From positions 1 to 64,000 of the forward strand of contig NZ_LOBC01000017.1 in assembly GCF_001583695.1 (NCBI RefSeq): 64,000 nt of DNA, read 5' to 3'. The notes under the pieces are model-generated. The model saw only the letters and a list, made by a program, of their open reading frames with translations. It did no database searches and was not told where the DNA came from. How positions within the stretch are numbered: the first letter of the stretch is position 1; each line of letters starts with the position of its first letter. Positions 52,501 to 62,652 of this stretch are shown here, piece by piece. The position numbers and the translations under genes are program-made. Source of the stretch: Bacillus wiedmannii (GTDB lineage Bacteria; Bacillota; Bacilli; Bacillales; Bacillaceae_G).

Positions 52501-53073
52501 TACACGATTTAAGTTTTCTTGTGTGTCTGCTAATTTCACTTCAGCTTTCTTTTTACGAAGTTTGTATTTCAGCACTCCCGCAGCTTCTTCAAATACACCA
52601 CGACGTTCTTCTGATTTACTACTTAAAATCTCTTCAACTTTCCCCTGGCTAATAATCGAAAAAGCTTCTCTTCCCATACCAGAGTCCATAAATAAATCGA
52701 TAATATCTTTCAATCTACATGATTGTTTATTAATATAAAAATCACTATCACCAGAACGAGATACACGACGCGTTACACACACCTCATTATATTCAATCGG
52801 TAAACGTTGATCTTCATTATTTAAAGTTATTGTTACTTCAGCAACATTAACTGCTCTTCTCGTATCACTGCCTGCAAAAATAATATCCTCCATCTTTGCA
52901 CCACGTAATGATTTTGCAGATTGTTCACCAAGTACCCAGCGAATCGCATCAGTAATATTACTTTTCCCACTTCCATTAGGTCCTACTACGGAAGTTACAC
53001 CTGGGACAAAATCAACAGATACACGCTCAGCAAAAGACTTAAACCCTGCTATTTCTAATCTTTTTAAAAACAC
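49504..53073 (-). CDS. smc: Chromosome partition protein Smc
   Basis: Smc is the condensin ATPase that organises and separates chromosomes with ScpA and ScpB. The 1189 residues have the Walker A motif GPNGSGKSN at 31-39, two long coiled coils (about 165-500 and 670-1010), a hinge (about 515-640, GGSMTGG at its end), and the C-terminal LSGGERALTAIALLFGI and DEVEAALDEAN. The start is GTG, preceded by AGGAGGAAGG. The rnc-smc-ftsY order is conserved in Bacillus. Confidence 0.98.
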   Translation of the reverse strand: MFLKRLEIAGFKSFAERVSVDFVPGVTSVVGPNGSGKSNITDAIRWVLGEQSAKSLRGAKMEDIIFAGSDTRRAVNVAEVTITLNNEDQRLPIEYNEVCVTRRVSRSGDSDFYINKQSCRLKDIIDLFMDSGMGREAFSIISQGKVEEILSSKSEERRGVFEEAAGVLKYKLRKKKAEVKLADTQENLNRVQDIIHELSSQVEPLERQASIAKDYLEKKEELEKVEAALIVHEIEELHEKWEALRNQFGHNKNEEAKMSTHLQKGEEELEELRGQLQAVDESVDSLQEVLLLSSKELEKLEGQRELLKERKQNATTHCAQLEQLIVELTEKATSYDGEIESSTEVLMQFVNQVKELETKLHDNELLLATFADNLEEQIENLKGDYIELLNQQASHRNELSMIEEQSKQQNSKNERLDEENAKYVEIRMEITAKKTKLVESYEQVKEKVAGILSNIQKTEVALGKCKTQYSENETKLYQAYQFVQQARSRKEMLEEMQEDYSGFYQGVREVLKAREDRLQGIEGAVAELLTVPKEYEIAMEIALGAAMQHIVVQKEEHARNAITFLKQNKHGRATFLPQAVIKSRSLSFEQLRIVNQHPSFVGVAAELVQYNNKYENVVSNLLGTVIVAKDLRGANELAKQLQYRYRIVTIEGDVVNPGGSMTGGAVKQAKSSLLGRQRELEEWTSKLTDMEEKTTKLENFVKAVKQEIQEKEVKIRELRQGVEAERVDEQKLREEISRLELEEHRINDRLSIYDLEIEGFLQDQVKIQGRKEELEKILATLQAEITELDSKIVALTKQKSEQYSSKEKVQKEMTELKVLAAEKQQRLSNQKEKVERLTKEKEETDATLVKTKEDLAFLKQEMTSNSSGEEQITNMIEKKAYDRNQTSELIRSRREQRVSLQERVEHLERNLKETTGKHKYILEMLKNQEVKINRLDVELENRLQHLRETYTISFEAAKLKYTMMMPAEDARKKVKLIKLSIEELGTVNLGAIEEYERVAERHTFLLEQKDDLEEAKATLHQLITEMDEEMKKRFSTTFEGIRMEFQSVFSELFGGGRADLVMTNPEDLLNTGIDIVAQPPGKKLQNLGLLSGGERALTAIALLFGILKVRPVPFCVLDEVEAALDEANVARFAQYLKRFSDETQFIVITHRKGTMEESDVLYGVTMQESGVSKLVSVRLDDGEELVASN

Positions 53074-53189
53074 GAAAGGCCTTCCTCCTATTCTCCGTTG
53101 TTATAACTGTTGTCTATACAAACACAAGCTATTATACGGATTTCCCTTCCCTTTATTCACAAACAAAAAGAAAGTTTCATTCTATGCAT

Positions 53190-53222
53190 AAGGAATCCCC
53201 CTCATTCAAAGGGGGATTCCTT
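53190..53222 (-). terminator. Hairpin at the rnc 3' end
   Basis: A 12-base stem AAGGAATCCCCC/GGGGGATTCCTT overlaps the rnc stop. The T run after it is short. Confidence 0.65.
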
Positions 53223-53958
53223 ATAGTTGTTCTTTTAATTTTTTCAATGCTTCTGCAGCAGCTTGTTGCTCTGCTTCTTTTTTCGACTTGCCACTACCAA
53301 GACCTAAAGCCACGTTATTTAACGTAACACGTGACACAAATTCTCGATTGTGGGCCGGTCCTTTTTCCTGCAAAATTTGATACTCAATATTGCCACTACC
53401 ATCACGCTGAATCAACTCTTGTAATTGACTCTTATAATCCATCACATGAGAAAAAGCACCTTCATTAATTTTAGGGTATACAATTTCTTTTAAGAAGCCC
53501 CATACTGTTTCTAACCCTTGATCAAGATAAAGGGCACCAATAAACGCTTCAAAGACATCCGCTAATAAAGCTGGTCGTTCACGTCCACCTGTCATTTCCT
53601 CACCTTTTCCTAATAAAACAAGGCTACCAAATGACAACTCGTTTGCAAAACGAACAAGAGATGGTTCACATACAATAGCTGCACGTAGTTTCGTTAACTC
53701 TCCTTCGCTCATTGTCGGATATTTTTGAAACAGATACTGTGACACAGTAAGTTCCAATACTGCATCTCCAAGGAATTCGAGACGCTCATTATCTTCATGC
53801 GGTTTTTTTCGATGCTCATTCACATACGATGAATGCGTAAATGCTTGAATCAATAATTTTTCATCTGAAAACGTAATACCTATCTCTTCTTGAAATACTT
53901 TAAACGCTTCACGATATTTTGTTTCGTATTTTTTTTCTCTATGTTTTCGGTACGGCAT
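53221..53958 (-). CDS. rnc: Ribonuclease III
   Basis: RNase III cuts double-stranded RNA and processes rRNA; in B. subtilis it also protects against prophage toxin RNAs. The ATG at 53958, after TGGAGGG, gives 245 residues; a longer frame to 54009 runs through a hairpin. The signature [14 protein letters not shown] is at 57-70 with Glu61 and Asp65. The double-stranded RNA-binding domain is at about 172-242. It follows acpP. Confidence 0.97.
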   Translation of the reverse strand: MPYRKHREKKYETKYREAFKVFQEEIGITFSDEKLLIQAFTHSSYVNEHRKKPHEDNERLEFLGDAVLELTVSQYLFQKYPTMSEGELTKLRAAIVCEPSLVRFANELSFGSLVLLGKGEEMTGGRERPALLADVFEAFIGALYLDQGLETVWGFLKEIVYPKINEGAFSHVMDYKSQLQELIQRDGSGNIEYQILQEKGPAHNREFVSRVTLNNVALGLGSGKSKKEAEQQAAAEALKKLKEQL

Positions 53959-53981
53959 AGGTCCCTCCAGATATAAGCCGA

Positions 53982-54007
53982 GAAGCCCCGCTAAAAAACG
54001 GGACTTC
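53982..54007 (-). terminator. Terminator or attenuator between acpP and rnc
   Basis: GAAGTCCCG and GCGGGGCTTC arms pair over about nine positions around a T-rich loop, between the acpP stop and the rnc start. Confidence 0.5.
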
Positions 54008-54016
54008 ACTTAAGCA

Positions 54017-54250
54017 TTATAGATGACTCTCTATGTAAGTCACAGCATCGCCAACAGTAGCAATCTTTTCAGCATCTTCATCAGAAATTTCCATTTCGAA
54101 TTCATCTTCCAATTGCATTACAAGTTCTACTACATCTAGGGAGTCTGCGCCTAAATCTTCTTTAAAGCTCGCAGCTGGTACTACTTCAGTTTCTTCTACA
54201 CCTAAACGATCAACGATGATTTTTGTTACACGCTCTAAAACATCTGCCAT
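54017..54250 (-). CDS. acpP: Acyl carrier protein
   Basis: ACP carries growing fatty-acyl chains on a phosphopantetheine arm. The ATG at 54250 gives 77 residues starting [26 protein letters not shown] precedes it, and an ATG three codons earlier is too close. The attachment serine is Ser37 in GADSLDV. The protein is strongly acidic. It follows fabG by about 70 bases and supplies the carrier for PlsX, FabD and FabG encoded upstream. Confidence 0.98.
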
Positions 54251-54319
54251 TCCATTCACCTCCCCTCAAATATTATATTAAATATTGGCCAAAAAAACTA
54301 GTTGAAATCAATTCTTTTA

Positions 54320-55060
54320 TTACATTACCATTCCGCCATCAACATTTAACGTTTGCCCTGTAATATATTTGCTTTGATCAGAAGCAAAAAACGTTACAGT
54401 ATTTGCGATATCTTGCGCTTCACCAAACTGAGCTGCAGGAATTAACTTTAACATTTCGGCTTTTATATTTTCATCTAATATATCCGTCATATCAGTCGCA
54501 ATAAAACCTGGAGCAATTGCATTTACAGTAATATTACGGCTCGCTAATTCTTTTGCTGATGTTTTTGTTAATCCAATTACACCCGCTTTAGCAGCAACAT
54601 AGTTTGCTTGTCCTGGATTACCTGTCACTCCAACAACAGAAGCGATATTAATAATACGTCCATGACGCTGGCGCATCATGTATCGAGATACTGCCTTCGT
54701 ACATAAGAATACACCTTTTAGGTTTGTATTAATAACTGTATCCCATTCTTCTTCTTTCATACGCATTAATAAATTATCTTTTGTTACACCTGCATTATTT
54801 ACAAGAATATCAACTTGTCCAAATGTATCTACAGTTTGTTTCACCATATTTGTAACGTCTTCAGCATTTGCAACATCTGCTCTTACTGCAATTGCATCCG
54901 AACCTAATTTCTTTATCTCATCAACTACTTCATTCGCCTTTTGCTCATTACCAGCATAATTTACTACAACATTTGCCCCTTGTTTCGCTAAATCAATCGC
55001 AATCGCACGACCAATTCCACGTGAAGCGCCAGTTACTAATGCTACTTTCCCTTTTAACAT
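54320..55060 (-). CDS. fabG: 3-oxoacyl-[acyl-carrier-protein] reductase
   Basis: FabG carries out the first reduction in fatty-acid elongation with NADPH. The 246 residues are a classical short-chain dehydrogenase: TGASRGIG at 10-17, NNAG at 88-91, and the catalytic Ser141, Tyr154 and Lys158. The ATG shares one base with the fabD stop, so translation is coupled. Confidence 0.98.
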   Translation of the reverse strand: MLKGKVALVTGASRGIGRAIAIDLAKQGANVVVNYAGNEQKANEVVDEIKKLGSDAIAVRADVANAEDVTNMVKQTVDTFGQVDILVNNAGVTKDNLLMRMKEEEWDTVINTNLKGVFLCTKAVSRYMMRQRHGRIINIASVVGVTGNPGQANYVAAKAGVIGLTKTSAKELASRNITVNAIAPGFIATDMTDILDENIKAEMLKLIPAAQFGEAQDIANTVTFFASDQSKYITGQTLNVDGGMVM

Positions 55061-56004
55061 CAGTTTTCTCCTCTCAAATTTGAAATGGTATCTTTTAATG
55101 TCTCTTCATCGTATATCGCATATGCTTTCACTGATGAATCAATTGACTTCATAAGTCCAGCAAGTACTTTCCCAGGTCCAATCTCAATAAATGTATCTGC
55201 CCCTTGATTCACCATGTTTTCAATGGACGGGTACCATAAGACAGGCGAATAGAGCTGTTCAATTAGCTTTTCTTGAATAAGTGCACCATTTGTAATAACG
55301 TCTGCTGTTACATTTGCGATAACAGGAATATTCGTATCTTGAATTGTAATTTCTTTTAAGACACTTTGGAACTTCTCCGCTGCTGGCTTCATAAGCGAAG
55401 AGTGGAACGGTCCACTTACCTTAAGCGGAATTGCTCTCTTTGCACCATTTTCTTTCGCTCTTTGAGAAGCAATCTCAACTCCTTGCTTTGTTCCAGAAAT
55501 CACAATTTGCTTCGTACTATTCATATTAGCGATTTGCACTGCATATCCTTCACTTGTTACTTCTTCTGTAACTTGTTTCAGCATATGTGGATCAGCACCT
55601 AAAATAGCCGCCATTGCACCTTCTCCACCAGGAACAGCTTCTTCCATATATTCCCCACGTTTTCTTACAGCATATACAGCGTCTTCAAAAGTTATTGCAC
55701 CCGCTGCTACAAGAGCGCTATATTCACCTAAACTATGCCCTGCAACAAAGTCTGGTGTAATATCATACTCTTTCAAAGCTGTCAAAATAGCAAAACTCGT
55801 TGTTAATAAGGCCGGCTGCGCATTTGTCGTTAACGTAAGCTTTTCCTGCGGCCCTTCAAAAATCACTTCTGAAAGTGAATCTTGCAACACCTCATCTGCT
55901 TTCGCAAACACATTTGCAACCTCTTTATTATTCTCCGCTAACTGTTTACCCATTCCAACTGCCTGTGAACCTTGGCCCGGAAAAAGAAATGCTAGTTTTC
56001 CCAT
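55060..56004 (-). CDS. fabD: Malonyl-CoA:ACP transacylase
   Basis: FabD moves the malonyl group from CoA to ACP. The 314 residues start [20 protein letters not shown]; the catalytic Ser91 is in [10 protein letters not shown], and the histidine partner is in [10 protein letters not shown] near 200. It lies 14 bases after plsX in the FapR-controlled operon. Confidence 0.98.
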   Translation of the reverse strand: MGKLAFLFPGQGSQAVGMGKQLAENNKEVANVFAKADEVLQDSLSEVIFEGPQEKLTLTTNAQPALLTTSFAILTALKEYDITPDFVAGHSLGEYSALVAAGAITFEDAVYAVRKRGEYMEEAVPGGEGAMAAILGADPHMLKQVTEEVTSEGYAVQIANMNSTKQIVISGTKQGVEIASQRAKENGAKRAIPLKVSGPFHSSLMKPAAEKFQSVLKEITIQDTNIPVIANVTADVITNGALIQEKLIEQLYSPVLWYPSIENMVNQGADTFIEIGPGKVLAGLMKSIDSSVKAYAIYDEETLKDTISNLRGEN

Positions 56005-56018
56005 TTCAAATCCTCCTC

Positions 56019-57011
56019 TTATTGGAGTGGCTCTTTCTCCATTACGCTTGAAATAGTAGGAATAACTTCTTTCGCTACCATTTCTCTCGTTTGACGAATC
56101 GCACTAAATATTGATTGGTCATTGGAAGAACCGTGAGCCTTAATGACTGGAGCTTTCAATCCAAATAATGCCGCTCCTCCATACTCCGAATAATCCATTT
56201 TATCTTTTAATACCATAAGTTTTGGCTTTAATACCGCTGCTGCTAATTTGCTCGTAAACGAACTCATTAACTGCTCTTTTAACATAGAAAATAACGCAAG
56301 TGCTGTTCCTTCTAATGATTTTAGCGCTACATTCCCTGTAAAACCATCACATACAACAACATCTGCTACACCTTGCAATAAATCTCTTGATTCAACGTTC
56401 CCAACGAAATTAATTGGGGCATCCTTAAGCATTGCAAAGACTTGTTTTGAAAGCTCGTTCCCTTTGCCATCCTCTGTTCCAACGTTCAAAAGTCCAACAC
56501 GAGGATTTTTAATTCCTCTTACTTTCTCAGCGTATACAGATCCCATTACTGCATATTGATATAAATGAATTGGTTTTGCATCAACGTTCGCTCCAACATC
56601 TAACATAACAAAACCTTCTCCATCAACCGTTGGCATTGTAGGGGATAAAGCTGGTCGCTCAATCCCTTCCATACGACCTACAACGAACAATCCAGCCGCC
56701 ATTAAAGCTCCTGTACTACCAGCTGATATACAAGCATCCGCTACGCCGTCTTTCACTTGCTGCGCTGCTAGTACCATTGAGGCTTGTTTTTTTCGACGAA
56801 CCGCTCTTACTGGTTCATCTGTCGATTCGATTTTTTCATCTGTATGAAGTATAGTAATTCGTTCTTCACTCGTTAAATATTGACGAATTTCCTCTTCTTT
56901 CCCTACTAACGTAATATGTAAATCAGAATATTCCTTAATAGCTTTCATTGCTCCTAATACGACAGCCTTTGGAGCATGATCGCCGCCCATTGCATCTATT
57001 GCGATTTTCAT
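56019..57011 (-). CDS. plsX: Phosphate acyltransferase PlsX
   Basis: PlsX makes acyl-phosphate from acyl-ACP for PlsY in phosphatidic acid synthesis. The 330 residues start [22 protein letters not shown] and contain [22 protein letters not shown] and [16 protein letters not shown], all typical. Its start overlaps the fapR stop by four bases (ATGA), so the two are coupled. Confidence 0.98.
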
Positions 57012-57601
57012 AAGTTGTTACCTTCCTCACTATAATTACTAGATCGATACATTTCAAAAGTGCCTGTAAAAACAAGTTCTTCTCCAACAAAGCTACGCAC
57101 TTTGACAACGGTCCGTCCTTTATCATTCTCTACATCTTCAACGCGCGCTTTTGCAACAACACGCTCTCCTAATTTTACAGGACGGATGTATCGAATGGTA
57201 GACTTTGCAGTTAAAGCTAATTCTTCATCAATAACCGCAACAGCTAGTGAGTTTGCTTGTGCAAACAAATGATGCCCACGGGCAATCTGATTTCTTTTAA
57301 ATACGTGTTCTACCTTCACTTCAAAGATAGAAATCGCATGTCTATCTAATTCTATATCGATAATTTCTCCGACAACCTCTTCTAACGGTAAAGATTTCAC
57401 ATCTTCTTCATGTTGCTTTGTAGCTACATGTTTAATTCTTTCTCTTAATTCAGGAATAGATAATTCCATACGGTCAAGACGTACGGTTTGTATACTCACT
57501 TGAAATTTTTCTGCTAAATCTTCATCCGTAATAAAAGGATTCGTTTCTATTGTTTGTTGTAATAATTCTTGTCTTTCTTTTTTACTTCTTCTTTTTTTCA
57601 T
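57008..57601 (-). CDS. fapR: Transcription factor FapR
   Basis: FapR represses fatty-acid and phospholipid genes and is released by malonyl-CoA. The ATG at 57601 gives 197 residues; the frame open to 57760 runs through the promoter and recG and is not used. The N-terminal helix-turn-helix is at about 22-42 ([21 protein letters not shown]), and a hot-dog effector domain follows (about 75-190, [19 protein letters not shown]). A FapR operator overlaps its promoter, giving autoregulation of fapR-plsX-fabD-fabG. Confidence 0.97.
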
Positions 57602-57617
57602 ACCGCACCATCCATTT

Positions 57618-57635
57618 TTATGACTAGGTACTAAC
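57618..57635 (-). promoter_or_regulatory. FapR operator
   Basis: The minus strand reads GTTAGTACCTAGTCATAA, a close match to the FapR site around TTAGTACCTAGTCTTAA. It begins three bases after the -10 element, so bound FapR would block transcription. Confidence 0.8.
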
Positions 57636-57638
57636 AGT

Positions 57639-57667
57639 AGTATATAATCATTAAAAGTAGAATGCAA
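57639..57667 (-). promoter_or_regulatory. SigmaA promoter of the fapR operon
   Basis: The minus strand reads TTGCAT, 17 bases, TATACT, directly before the FapR operator. Confidence 0.75.
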
Positions 57668-57689
57668 CAAAAACTTTCGTTGCCTCCCT

Positions 57690-59738
57690 TTAATCGAGCT
57701 TCTCTCCTTGGAACACACCTGTCCCGTCAAGATAAGTACGCAGCGAAGCATACTGATCATTATGCCAAAACGCTTCTGATTCTACTAGTAACGCCGCATC
57801 TTGTCTAGCTGTTTCTAACGCTCGATAATCATGTACCATATCAGCAACCTTGAATTCTGGTAAACCACTTTGCTTACTTCCAAAGAAATCTCCAGGACCT
57901 CTTAACTCTAAATCTTTTTCTGACAATACAAATCCATCATTCGTTTCGGTCATAATACGCATTCGCTCTTTTCCCGTTTCCGATTTTGGATCCGCGATTA
58001 ATAAACAATATGATTGTTCACTACCACGCCCAACGCGTCCCCTGAGCTGATGGAGCTGCGATAAACCGAAACGCTCTGCATCATAAATAACCATTACAGT
58101 CGCATTCGGTACGTTCACACCTACTTCAACAACTGTTGTCGACACAAGAATTTGCACTTTATTTTCACTAAATTGTCCCATTATCTCTTCTTTTTCTTGA
58201 GATGAGAGTCTGCCATGCATTAATCCGACTTGACATTTCCCTTGATAATGATGAGTCAGCATACTATGTAAGTCAATCGCATTTTGTACATCAAGTTTCT
58301 CAGATTCTTCAATAAGGGGACAAATAACATATGCTTGTCTTCCTTTTTTTATCTCCTTCTCCACAAAACCGAGAACTCGATCTAACATATCATGTTTTGC
58401 CCAGTATGTTTCAATTACCTTTCTACCAGCTGGCATCTCATCGATTATAGAAACATCCATCTCTCCAAATGCAGTAATTGCTAACGTACGCGGAATTGGC
58501 GTCGCCGTCATAAATAAAACATCCGGACTTTCACCTTTCTCCCTTAAAACTCGTCGCTGCGCTACACCAAATCGATGTTGTTCATCAGTAATAACGAGAC
58601 CTAACCTATGAAAGATAACTTCATCTTGAATTAAAGCATGTGTTCCAACAAGGATATCTATTTCTCCTTGTTCTAATTTTGCCAAAATCTCTCGACGCCT
58701 TACACCTTTAACAGAACTGGTTAACAATTCAACATTCATACCAAAGTGCGAGAACGTCTCTGCAAGCGATTGATAATGTTGCTCTGCTAAAATTTCTGTA
58801 GGAACCATTAAAGCACCTTGATAATGTGCTAACTTCGCTGCATAAAGGCCAATCGCTGCAACGACTGTTTTCCCAGAACCTACATCACCTTGCAACAGAC
58901 GATTCATCCGATAAGGAGATGTCATATCTTTCATAATTTCATCTACTACCCGACGCTGCGCACCAGTTAATGGAAACGGAAGTGCATCAATAAACTCTTG
59001 CAATTCTGCTGAAGGAATTTCTTTTTTCGTCCCTTTCGAATTTTCCCTCTCCATTTTCCGTAATGTTTGCATTTTTAGCTGAAATAAGAAAAACTCCTCA
59101 TATACAAAACGGCGACGTGCTTGTTTTAAATCTTCCTGTCCTGCTGGAAAATGCAACGACCGAAGCGCTTCATAACGCGGCAATAATTTATATCGACTTA
59201 GCAATCCATCAGGTAACACTTCAACTATAGATTCTCCATACTCCTTGAATGCTTGGGCAATAAAACGGCGCATCTGTTTTACTGTAAGTTTCCCTTTCAC
59301 TGAGTATACAGGCTCTACTTCTTGTTGACGTACAACTGGTCCAAAATGAAGCTCTGATACCGCAATTGTTTGACGGTGCTGATCCCATTTACCAGTAATC
59401 GTTACTGTTTCATTTAAATTTAACTTCTGCTTATAGTACGGCCTATTAAAGCATACAGCTGTAATTAAATAACGACCGACGAGGACACGAACCGTAAGAC
59501 GCGACTTCTTCTTCCCATAATATTGCAGTAAAGGAGCACTATGAACCTTTCCCTCAACTGTTACACGTTCATCATGCTTTACTTCAGCAAGATCTTTCAT
59601 CGCATAATCTTCATAACGGTACGGAAAATGTTCTAATAGATGAGAAACTGTATAAATCCCCATATCGTTTAGTAATTCAGATGTTTCTCCTCCGATTCCC
59701 TTTACATCCGTAACAGGAACTTGTACAACTTCATTCAA
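57690..59738 (-). CDS. recG: ATP-dependent DNA helicase RecG
   Basis: RecG remodels stalled forks and branched recombination intermediates. The TTG at 59738 is the likely start (682 residues, (M)[15 protein letters not shown]), nine bases after GGAG; a GTG three codons earlier is too close to that site. The wedge OB domain (about 60-150) precedes the helicase core with [32 protein letters not shown] and QLRGRVGRG. It stands between fakA and fapR, with its own probable promoter. Confidence 0.97.
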
Positions 59739-59823
59739 GATTCTCACGCTCCGTCACATTATTTTCTTTGATTCATTCATACTATTGACATCTGTAATCG
59801 CTCTCTTTCACCCTATATATTCT

Positions 59824-59853
59824 ATCATAGGCATTCTTAGAGAAACTACTCAA
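59824..59853 (-). promoter_or_regulatory. Probable SigmaA promoter of recG
   Basis: The minus strand reads TTGAGT, 18 bases, TATGAT, about 85 bases before recG. Confidence 0.45.
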
Positions 59854-59876
59854 ATCCCTCATAAACAATACGAAAG

Positions 59877-59910
59877 AAAAGAGCCTCACTATTAGCAGCA
59901 AGGCTCTTTT
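59877..59910 (-). terminator. Terminator after fakA
   Basis: A ten-pair stem AAAAGAGCCT/AGGCTCTTTT with a 14-base loop has T runs on both sides. Between it and fakA (59911-60021) there is only a weak inverted repeat AGTAATA/TATTACT. Confidence 0.8.
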
Positions 59911-60021
59911 TTATCTTCAATATGCTAGCCTTTTGAATAAAAACTAGTAATAAACTTCATATTACTACTTCTTATCCATTAGCAAGTGAGTAATCCATTT
60001 ATTTCCAAAACGAATTTTCTC

Positions 60022-61698
60022 TTATTCTACAGAGAAGATGAACGAATACACCGGTTGGTTTCCAGCATGTACTTCTACTTCTGCATCTTCAAAATTCTCT
60101 TCTACAAATGCAACTAACTCAGCTACTTCTTCGTCAGTTGCATCTTCACCTTGAAGAATCGTTACAATTTCAGAATCTTCATCAATAAGTGCTTCTAGTA
60201 ATTGCTTTGCAGCTCCTACTTTTGCAGCGTTTGTTGATACAATTTTTCCATCTGCAATACACATGAAATCATCTTTTTGAATCGCTACACCATCAATTTC
60301 CGTATCACGTACAGCATACGTAATTTGACCGGTTTTCACATGAGATAAAGCTTCTTTCATGTTTTCTTCGTTCTCTTCTAACGTTCCAACTGGATTAAAT
60401 GCTAACATTGCAGCCATACCTTGAGGAACTGTTTTTGAACGAATTACAATCACTTCTTGATCCACAACTGACGCTGCTTGTTCTGCTGCCATCACGATAT
60501 TTCCGTTGTTCGGTAAAATAATGATTTTTTCAGCATTCGCTTCTTCAATCGCCTTCACAATATCCTCCGTACTTGGATTCATCGTTTGGCCACCTTCGAT
60601 AACTTTCGTCGCGCCAATGCTCTCAAATAAAGTTTTGATACCAGATCCCATAGCAACAGTTACGATACCGTACGGTTGTTTCTCTTTAGACTGGCTAGTT
60701 GGCTCAGGCATCATAGTAGGCTCATCTAATAAAGCAGTATGCTGTTCACGCATATTTTCTACTTTAATCTTAATTAAACTACCATAGCGTTGTCCATAAT
60801 TCATAGGATCTCCAGGATGTTCCGCATGAATATGAACCTTAACAACCTCATCATCTGATACAACAAGTAGTGAATCTCCGTACACACTAATATCTTCACG
60901 GAATTTTTGTTCAGAGAAATTATGTTCTTTCATTTTTTCAGGCTCTAATTTCACCATGAATTCCGTACAATATCCATACTTAATATCTTCTGTACTCAAT
61001 TGGCTTTGTACACTACGGTGATGTTCTGCGCGTACCATGTCATTCATAGATGGTTGGGCAGACACATTAGAAGAAATCGTTTCTCCTTTTAAGTCAGCTA
61101 AAAATCCTTCGTATACAACAACAAGACCTTTACCACCGCTATCTACAACGCCAACTTGTTTTAATACAGGTAATAAATCCGGCGTACGATTTAACGATGC
61201 ATTCGCTTCTTTCACAACGTCTTCCATAAACAAAACAAAGTCGCGCTGTTTTTTCGCAACTGTCACTGCATATTTACCCGTTTCTCTTGCAACCGTTAAA
61301 ATCGTTCCTTCAATCGGTTTCATAACCGCTTTGTAAGCCGCTTCTACCCCAGCATCTAAAGCTGCAGCAAAATCAACTGTTGTTAATTCTTCTTTTTGTT
61401 CAATGGATTTAGAGAAACCGCGGAACAACTGAGATAAAATAACTCCAGAGTTACCACGTGCTCCCATTAATAATCCTTTGGCTAAACTTACGCCGACTTT
61501 ACCAGCATGCTGTGAAGGATTTGCTTTCACTTCACGTGCGCCTGAAGTCATTGATAAGTTCATGTTTGTACCGGTATCGCCATCTGGAACCGGAAATACG
61601 TTTAATGCATCAACAAGCTGAACATTATTTGTTAAATTATTCGCTCCTTGCATGATCATTTGTGATAAACGTTTCCCATCAATTTTTTGAATTGACAC
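60022..61698 (-). CDS. fakA: Fatty acid kinase catalytic subunit FakA (YloV)
   Basis: FakA phosphorylates fatty acids bound to a FakB protein, feeding exogenous or recycled acyl chains to PlsX-PlsY. The 558 residues have an N-terminal DAK2/DhaL-like domain (about 1-200) with VPDGDTGTNM around 37-46 and GARGNSGVILSQLFRGF, a middle domain, and a C-terminal DegV-like domain. The start is GTG, after GGAGGAAAA. It lies 22 bases after yloU. Confidence 0.95.
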   Translation of the reverse strand: MSIQKIDGKRLSQMIMQGANNLTNNVQLVDALNVFPVPDGDTGTNMNLSMTSGAREVKANPSQHAGKVGVSLAKGLLMGARGNSGVILSQLFRGFSKSIEQKEELTTVDFAAALDAGVEAAYKAVMKPIEGTILTVARETGKYAVTVAKKQRDFVLFMEDVVKEANASLNRTPDLLPVLKQVGVVDSGGKGLVVVYEGFLADLKGETISSNVSAQPSMNDMVRAEHHRSVQSQLSTEDIKYGYCTEFMVKLEPEKMKEHNFSEQKFREDISVYGDSLLVVSDDEVVKVHIHAEHPGDPMNYGQRYGSLIKIKVENMREQHTALLDEPTMMPEPTSQSKEKQPYGIVTVAMGSGIKTLFESIGATKVIEGGQTMNPSTEDIVKAIEEANAEKIIILPNNGNIVMAAEQAASVVDQEVIVIRSKTVPQGMAAMLAFNPVGTLEENEENMKEALSHVKTGQITYAVRDTEIDGVAIQKDDFMCIADGKIVSTNAAKVGAAKQLLEALIDEDSEIVTILQGEDATDEEVAELVAFVEENFEDAEVEVHAGNQPVYSFIFSVE

Positions 61699-61720
61699 AG
61701 ATTTTCCTCCTTAATGCACA

Positions 61721-62083
61721 TTACAAGTTTATTACTTTAACTCCTTGTACGTAGATGTTTACAGAATCTACTGCTAGTCCTACAGTTTGATCTAATGTAT
61801 ATTTCACTTTCGTCTGCACGTTATGTGCTACTTCTGAAATTTTCGTACCATAGCTCACAATAATATACATATCAATATGTACTTCATCTTCATCTTTACG
61901 AACAATAACACCTCTAGTGAAGTTTTCTTTTCGTAAAATGTCTGTTAAACCATCTTTTAACTGATTTTTTGATGCCATACCTACGATACCGTAGCAATCT
62001 ACTGCGGCACCTCCAGCAATTGTTGCAATTACATCTGTACTAATATCAATTTGACCATACTTCGTTTTAATTTCAATTGACAT
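61721..62083 (-). CDS. yloU: Asp23/Gls24 family protein YloU
   Basis: YloU is a 120-residue member of the Asp23/Gls24 family, proteins associated with envelope stress and membranes in Gram-positives. The segments ISTDVIATIAGGAAVDCYGIVGMASK and VSYGTKISEVAHNVQTKVKYTLDQ are typical. GGGGGG lies before the ATG. It heads the yloU-fakA unit, divergent from rpmB. A precise function is not known. Confidence 0.94.
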   Translation of the reverse strand: MSIEIKTKYGQIDISTDVIATIAGGAAVDCYGIVGMASKNQLKDGLTDILRKENFTRGVIVRKDEDEVHIDMYIIVSYGTKISEVAHNVQTKVKYTLDQTVGLAVDSVNIYVQGVKVINL

Positions 62084-62264
62084 CTCGTTTCCCCCTTCAT
62101 AAATGGTGAAAGTGAGCTAGACTACTTTAGTTACTATCATATAATCTTTTTAAAGAAAATTCCATCGTTCTTTCTTTTCACTCTCATATTTTATGTTTTA
62201 AATCACATTTTTTATGATGAGCAAAATAGTCCATTGTTATTATACAACATGTACCACTATAATA

Positions 62265-62288
62265 TGTCAAGCAATTTTTCTTGATTTC
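62265..62288. repeat. 24-bp repeat, copy 1, yloU-rpmB gap
   Basis: Bases 62265-62288 match 62312-62335 at 23 of 24 positions, 47 bp apart. Each copy contains the dyad TCAAG-N8-CTTGA and, on the minus strand, TTGACA at its end. The copy at 62265 could provide a -35 for yloU, but the nearest TATAAT (62239-62244) is 20 bases away. Confidence 0.6.
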
Positions 62289-62311
62289 AACTTTTCATCA
62301 TCGACATATGG

Positions 62312-62335
62312 TGTCAAGTAATTTTTCTTGATTTC
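62312..62335. repeat. 24-bp repeat, copy 2, yloU-rpmB gap
   Basis: Second copy, with T instead of C at one position. Together the copies look like a tandem operator or duplicated promoter part. The rest of the 375-base gap (62084-62264) shows nothing else I can support. Confidence 0.6.
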
Positions 62336-62349
62336 TTTTTTCTACGGTG

Positions 62350-62378
62350 TTGCATTCTCTTTTTAGTTGTGTTAAATT
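62350..62378 (+). promoter_or_regulatory. Probable SigmaA promoter of rpmB
   Basis: TTGCAT, 17 bases, TAAATT, about 80 bases before rpmB on the plus strand. Confidence 0.45.
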
Positions 62379-62458
62379 ATAGTAGTGTTTTTAGCATCGC
62401 AAAAAAGACTAACATTGAAAAATTACGTATGGTAAGGTATCAAGGGAGGGAAATATAA

Positions 62459-62647
62459 ATGGCTCGTGTTTGTGCTATCACTGGAAGAAAAGCTCGTTCT
62501 GGTAACTCTCGTTCTCACGCAATGAACGCTACAAAACGTAAATGGGGCGCTAACCTTCAAAAAGTTCGCGTACGCATCGACGGAAAAGTTCAACGTGTTT
62601 ACGTTTCTGCTAGAGCATTAAAATCTGGCAAAATCGAACGTGTTTAA
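62459..62647 (+). CDS. rpmB: 50S ribosomal protein L28
   Basis: L28 is a small basic 50S protein. The 62 residues start [29 protein letters not shown] and are typical; the first half keeps a single cysteine, so the zinc-binding set is absent. GGGAGGG lies before the ATG. It is the only plus-strand core gene in the window and has its own promoter and terminator. Confidence 0.98.
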
Positions 62648-62652
62648 TAATA

